Source: an uncultured Oscillospiraceae bacterium (GTDB lineage Bacteria; Bacillota; Clostridia; Oscillospirales; Oscillospiraceae). From it: a stretch of DNA of 7,565 nucleotides. How positions within the stretch are numbered: the stretch's first letter is position 1; each line of letters opens with the position of its first letter. Made by a program: the position numbers and the translations under genes. Where the stretch lies: the NCBI GenBank assembly GCA_944385065.1, contig CALWVX010000083.1, positions 1 through 7,565 of the forward strand. The letters are read 5' to 3'. The notes under the pieces were generated by a model. That model was not told the DNA's origin. It searched no databases and was given only the letters and a program-made list of their open reading frames with translations. This document shows positions 5,009-7,565 of this stretch, one piece after another.

Positions 5009-6499
5009 ATGAAGCTGAGCCAGCTGCTGGCCGGCGTCCCCCTCGCGGGGATGGAGGTAAACCCTGATATGGAAATTTCTTCCATATCATCAGACAGCCG
5101 AACCACCCAGCCCGGCGCCCTGTTCGCCGCGCTGCCCGGCGACAAGACCGACGGCGGCCTCTACATCCGGGAGGCGCTGGACCGGGGGGCGGCCGCCGTC
5201 TTGTGCGGGCGGCCCCCGGACTGCCCCGGGCCCTGGCTGCGGGCGGAGGACCCGCGGCTGGCGCTGGCCCTGATCTCGGCCAACTGGTTCGGCCGGCCGG
5301 GGGACGGCATGACCCTGATCGCCGTCACCGGCACCAACGGCAAGACCACCACCGCCAGCCTCATCAAGGAGCTGCTGGAGCGGGTGCTGGGGGTCCGGAC
5401 GGGCCTGATCGGCACCAGCCGGAACATGATCGGCGCTCTGGAGCTGCCCGCCCACCGCACCACCCCCGACAGCTACGAGCTTCAGGGCCTGCTGCGGCGG
5501 ATGGCCGACGAGGGGTGCGGCTATGTGGTGATGGAGGCCTCCTCCCACGCCCTGGTCCAGCACCGCACCGCCGGACTGACCTTTGCGGTGGGGGTGTTCA
5601 CCAATCTGACCCAGGACCACCTGGACTACCACAAGACCATGGAGGAGTACCGCCGGGCCAAGGGGCTGCTCTTCGCCCAGAGCCGCACGGCGGTGCTCAA
5701 TCTGGACGACGAGGCGGGGCGGTGGTATCGGGAGCGGGTGTCCTGCCCGGCGGTGACCTACTCGGAGAACGACGCCCGGGCCGACCTGTGCGCCCGGAAC
5801 ATCCGCCTGTTCCCCAGCCATGTGGAGTTCGAGGCCCTCACCCTGGGCCGTCTGGCCCGGGTCCACCTGCCCATCCCCGGGGGCTTCACCATCTACAACG
5901 CCCTGGCGGCCCTGGCCGCGGGCCTGGCGCTGGGGCTGGACCTGGGGGAGATGGCCCGGGCCATGCCCTGGGTCCACGGGGTGAAGGGGCGGGTGGAGGT
6001 GGTCCCCGTCCCCCGGGCCTTCACGGTGCTCATCGACTATGCCCACACCCCCAACGCGCTGGAAAATATTCTGATGACCGCCCGGGATTTCACCGCCGGC
6101 CGCCTGATCTGCCTGTTCGGCTGCGGCGGGGACCGGGACCGGACCAAGCGCCCCCTCATGGGGGCGGTGGTGGAGGAGCTGGCCGATCTGGCGGTGGTCA
6201 CCTCCGACAACCCCCGCACCGAGGAGCCCGCGGCCATCATCCGGGACATTCTGGCGGGCATGTCCGGCGGCGGGGCGGAGGTCCATGTGGAGCCCGACCG
6301 GCGGGCGGCCATCGCCTGGGCCCTGGCCCAGGGGCGGCCGGGGGACGTGATCGTCCTGGCCGGCAAGGGGCACGAGACCTATCAGGAGATCAACGGGGTG
6401 CAGCACCCCCTGGATGAGCGGGAGGTGGTGGCGGAATTTTTCCGCGCCCCCGGCTTCCCGCAGAAAGAGACTGGAAAAGTCCCCGCGGATGTCGTATAA
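5009..6499 (+). CDS. murE: UDP-MurNAc-L-Ala-D-Glu:meso-diaminopimelate ligase MurE
   Basis: A cytoplasmic ATP-dependent Mur ligase that adds the third stem residue to UDP-MurNAc-L-Ala-D-Glu. It has 496 residues from the ATG at 5009, the normal family size. The N-terminal UDP-binding domain shows SSDSRTTQPGALFAALPGD. The central ATPase domain holds the P-loop GTNGKTT at 108-114 with Lys112, then TTPDSYELQ and MEASSHAL. HLDYHKTMEEY leads to Lys218 in RRAKGLLF, at the place of the lysine that is carbamylated in this family. The C-terminal domain holds DNPR at 400-403, the meso-diaminopimelate signature (Lys-adding enzymes differ here), and GKGHE at 452-456. All key residues are present. It is separated from the PBP gene by a 493-base repeat-filled gap and followed by mraY after 58 bases, without murF between. 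No clear promoter was seen before it. Confidence 0.97.
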   Translation: MKLSQLLAGVPLAGMEVNPDMEISSISSDSRTTQPGALFAALPGDKTDGGLYIREALDRGAAAVLCGRPPDCPGPWLRAEDPRLALALISANWFGRPGDGMTLIAVTGTNGKTTTASLIKELLERVLGVRTGLIGTSRNMIGALELPAHRTTPDSYELQGLLRRMADEGCGYVVMEASSHALVQHRTAGLTFAVGVFTNLTQDHLDYHKTMEEYRRAKGLLFAQSRTAVLNLDDEAGRWYRERVSCPAVTYSENDARADLCARNIRLFPSHVEFEALTLGRLARVHLPIPGGFTIYNALAALAAGLALGLDLGEMARAMPWVHGVKGRVEVVPVPRAFTVLIDYAHTPNALENILMTARDFTAGRLICLFGCGGDRDRTKRPLMGAVVEELADLAVVTSDNPRTEEPAAIIRDILAGMSGGGAEVHVEPDRRAAIAWALAQGRPGDVIVLAGKGHETYQEINGVQHPLDEREVVAEFFRAPGFPQKETGKVPADVV

Positions 6500-6500
6500 T
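6472..6500 (+). promoter_or_regulatory. Candidate sigma-A type promoter ahead of mraY
   Basis: TATAAT at 6495-6500 is a perfect -10 hexamer. TGGAAA at 6472-6477 matches four of six bases of the -35 consensus TTGACA, at exactly 17 bases spacing. The -10 box covers the murE stop codon (TAA at 6497-6499). Transcription would start near 6507, about 50 bases before the mraY ATG. Exact TATAAT is unexpected in such GC-rich DNA. This is an inference from sequence only; part of the match is forced by the murE end. Confidence 0.4.
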
Positions 6501-6510
6501 ATCCTCCCGC

Positions 6511-6526
6511 GCCCGGCGATCCGGGC
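6511..6526 (+). other. Hairpin in the mraY leader
   Basis: GCCCGG at 6511-6516 pairs perfectly with CCGGGC at 6521-6526 around loop CGAT. No T run follows, so it is not a terminator. If the candidate promoter at 6472-6500 is used, this stem would stand a few bases from the 5' end of the transcript, where it could protect it from decay. Role not shown. Confidence 0.35.
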
Positions 6527-6544
6527 CCATCCCGCAAAAGAGAA

Positions 6545-6549
6545 AGAGG
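6545..6549 (+). promoter_or_regulatory. Ribosome binding site deciding the mraY start
   Basis: AGAGG at 6545-6549 stands eight bases before the ATG at 6558. The open frame extends upstream to an ATG at 6414, inside murE, but that part has no membrane-protein character; the MraY N-terminus begins with the hydrophobic MRYILSFIVAFG at 6558. Confidence 0.7.
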
Positions 6550-6557
6550 TTTTGACC

Positions 6558-7544
6558 ATGCGATATATCCTCAGCTTCATCGTGGCCTTCGGCGTGGCCG
6601 CCATTCTGGGGCAGATTCTGATTCCCGTGCTGCGCCGGCTGAAGGCGGGCCAGTCCATCCGGGAGGACGGCCCCACTTGGCACATGTCCAAGCAGGGCAC
6701 TCCCACCATGGGAGGGCTGATGTTCATTGCGGCCATCGCGGCGGCCATTCTGGTGGCCGGCTGGGAGGACCTGGGGAGGGGGAACCGGAACCACTGGTAT
6801 GTGTTCGCCTTCGCCCTGGTGTTCGGGGTCATCGGCATGATCGACGACGTGCAGAAGCTGCGCCACCACGCCAACGAGGGGCTCACCGCCCCCCAGAAGT
6901 TTCTGCTCCAGCTGGCGGCGGCCATCGCCTTCACCGTCCTCATGCGCCAGGAGGGGTATCTCACCCCCAACCTGTTCATCCCCTTTGTGAACCTGACCAT
7001 CCCCCTGCCCTGGGTGGTGTACATGGTGTTCGCCGCCTTTGTCATGGTGGGCACGGTGAACGCGGTCAACCTCACCGACGGCATTGACGGTCTGGCCACC
7101 GGCGTGACCATCCCCGTGGCCCTGTTCTATATGGCCGCCGCCGCCTGGTTCGGCCGGACCGATCTGGCCGTCCTGTCCGCCGCCCTGGCGGGAGGGCTGG
7201 CCGCCTTCCTGATCTACAACTTCCACCCGGCCAAGGTGTTCATGGGGGACACCGGTTCCCTGTTCCTGGGGGGGATGGTGTGCGGACTGGCCTTTGCCCT
7301 GGATATTCCCCTGGTCATTCCCATCATCGGGCTGGTGTATGTGGCGGAGGTGCTCTCCGACATCATTCAGGTGGTCTACTTCAAAAAGACCGGGGGCAAG
7401 CGGTTTTTCCGCATGGCCCCCCTCCACCACCATCTGGAGATGGGCGGCTGGAGCGAGACCAAGCTGTTCTGCGTCTTTTCCGGGCTGACCCTGGTGCTGT
7501 GCTGCGTGGCCTTCCTGGGGATCATGGACCGGTATCCCGTGTGA
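6558..7544 (+). CDS. mraY: Phospho-N-acetylmuramoyl-pentapeptide transferase MraY
   Basis: An integral membrane enzyme that transfers phospho-MurNAc-pentapeptide from UDP to undecaprenyl phosphate, making lipid I, the first membrane step of peptidoglycan synthesis. It has 328 residues, like Gram-positive MraY (about 320) and shorter than the E. coli protein (360). About ten hydrophobic segments run along the whole length. Family motifs: KQGTPTMGG in the first cytoplasmic loop, the catalytic Asp pair D96-D97 in IDDVQK with Lys100, NLTDGIDGLA at 171-180 (Asp174, Asp177), FMGDTGS from 228 with Asp231 (a catalytic position in the family), and the HHH motif at 290-292 in MAPLHHHLE. All are intact. 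The start is set by the ribosome site at 6545-6549. It follows murE by 58 bases; the next gene, often murD, would lie beyond the window. Confidence 0.97.
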   Translation: MRYILSFIVAFGVAAILGQILIPVLRRLKAGQSIREDGPTWHMSKQGTPTMGGLMFIAAIAAAILVAGWEDLGRGNRNHWYVFAFALVFGVIGMIDDVQKLRHHANEGLTAPQKFLLQLAAAIAFTVLMRQEGYLTPNLFIPFVNLTIPLPWVVYMVFAAFVMVGTVNAVNLTDGIDGLATGVTIPVALFYMAAAAWFGRTDLAVLSAALAGGLAAFLIYNFHPAKVFMGDTGSLFLGGMVCGLAFALDIPLVIPIIGLVYVAEVLSDIIQVVYFKKTGGKRFFRMAPLHHHLEMGGWSETKLFCVFSGLTLVLCCVAFLGIMDRYPV

Positions 7545-7565
7545 GAGTGGGATTAGGAATTAGGA
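7545..7565 (+). repeat. Start of an AG-rich repeat tract after mraY, cut by the window
   Basis: After the mraY stop the sequence runs GAGTGGGATTAGGAATTAGGA to the window end, with TTAGGA twice. GAGAGTGG, overlapping the stop codon (7543-7550), also occurs at 4521-4528 just after the PBP gene. It looks like a second member of the tract at 4516-4581, but only 21 bases are visible. Confidence 0.45.

Noticed and set aside
5203..6417. 404-residue + strand frame inside murE
   Set aside because: It is murE read one base out of phase; Gly/Pro/Arg/Ala-rich without motifs.
5090..7111. 673-residue open frame on the - strand
   Set aside because: It crosses both murE and mraY in antisense; the composition is that of a shadow frame.

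Overview
The window is an ordinary-looking but well-preserved section of a division and cell wall (dcw) cluster, all genes on the + strand. By eye it is strongly GC-rich, with G or C in most third codon positions. Gene order (mraZ, rsmH, ftsL, a PASTA-bearing class B penicillin-binding protein, murE, mraY), the CxC pairs in RsmH and the meso-diaminopimelate signature DNPR in MurE fit a GC-rich member of the Clostridia. The AG-rich and palindromic repeats between genes remind me of Oscillospiraceae such as Flavonifractor or Oscillibacter relatives, but that placement is an inference that could not be checked.

Layout: 1-345 is the 3' part of mraZ, a transcriptional regulator of the cluster. 347-1297 is rsmH, a 16S rRNA methyltransferase, one base downstream. 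1340-1906 is a long ftsL-like gene. The 161-base gap that follows carries a small GC hairpin and a strong terminator-like hairpin with a T run. 2068-4515 encodes an 815-residue septal or sporulation transpeptidase with two PASTA domains. 4516-5008 is a 493-base gap full of repeats: AG-rich tracts, nested palindromes starting with GTAGGG, a short protein-like stretch, and a CTTCG-rich segment with a 38-base imperfect direct repeat. 5009-6499 is murE. 6500-6557 is a short leader with a candidate promoter overlapping the murE stop. 6558-7544 is mraY. The last 21 bases begin another AG-rich tract.

The genes work together in septal peptidoglycan synthesis. MurE adds the third residue to the UDP-MurNAc stem peptide. 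MraY moves the finished UDP-MurNAc-pentapeptide onto undecaprenyl phosphate to make lipid I. The PBP cross-links strands at the septum, and FtsL belongs to the membrane complex that activates it. RsmH and MraZ are the usual upstream companions. murF is not between murE and mraY, as in Bacillus subtilis.

I found no new multi-gene system, defence island, CRISPR array, tRNA or insertion sequence. The points most worth a second look are the non-coding parts: the hairpin directly ahead of the PBP gene, the repeat-filled gap before murE, and the candidate promoter ahead of mraY.
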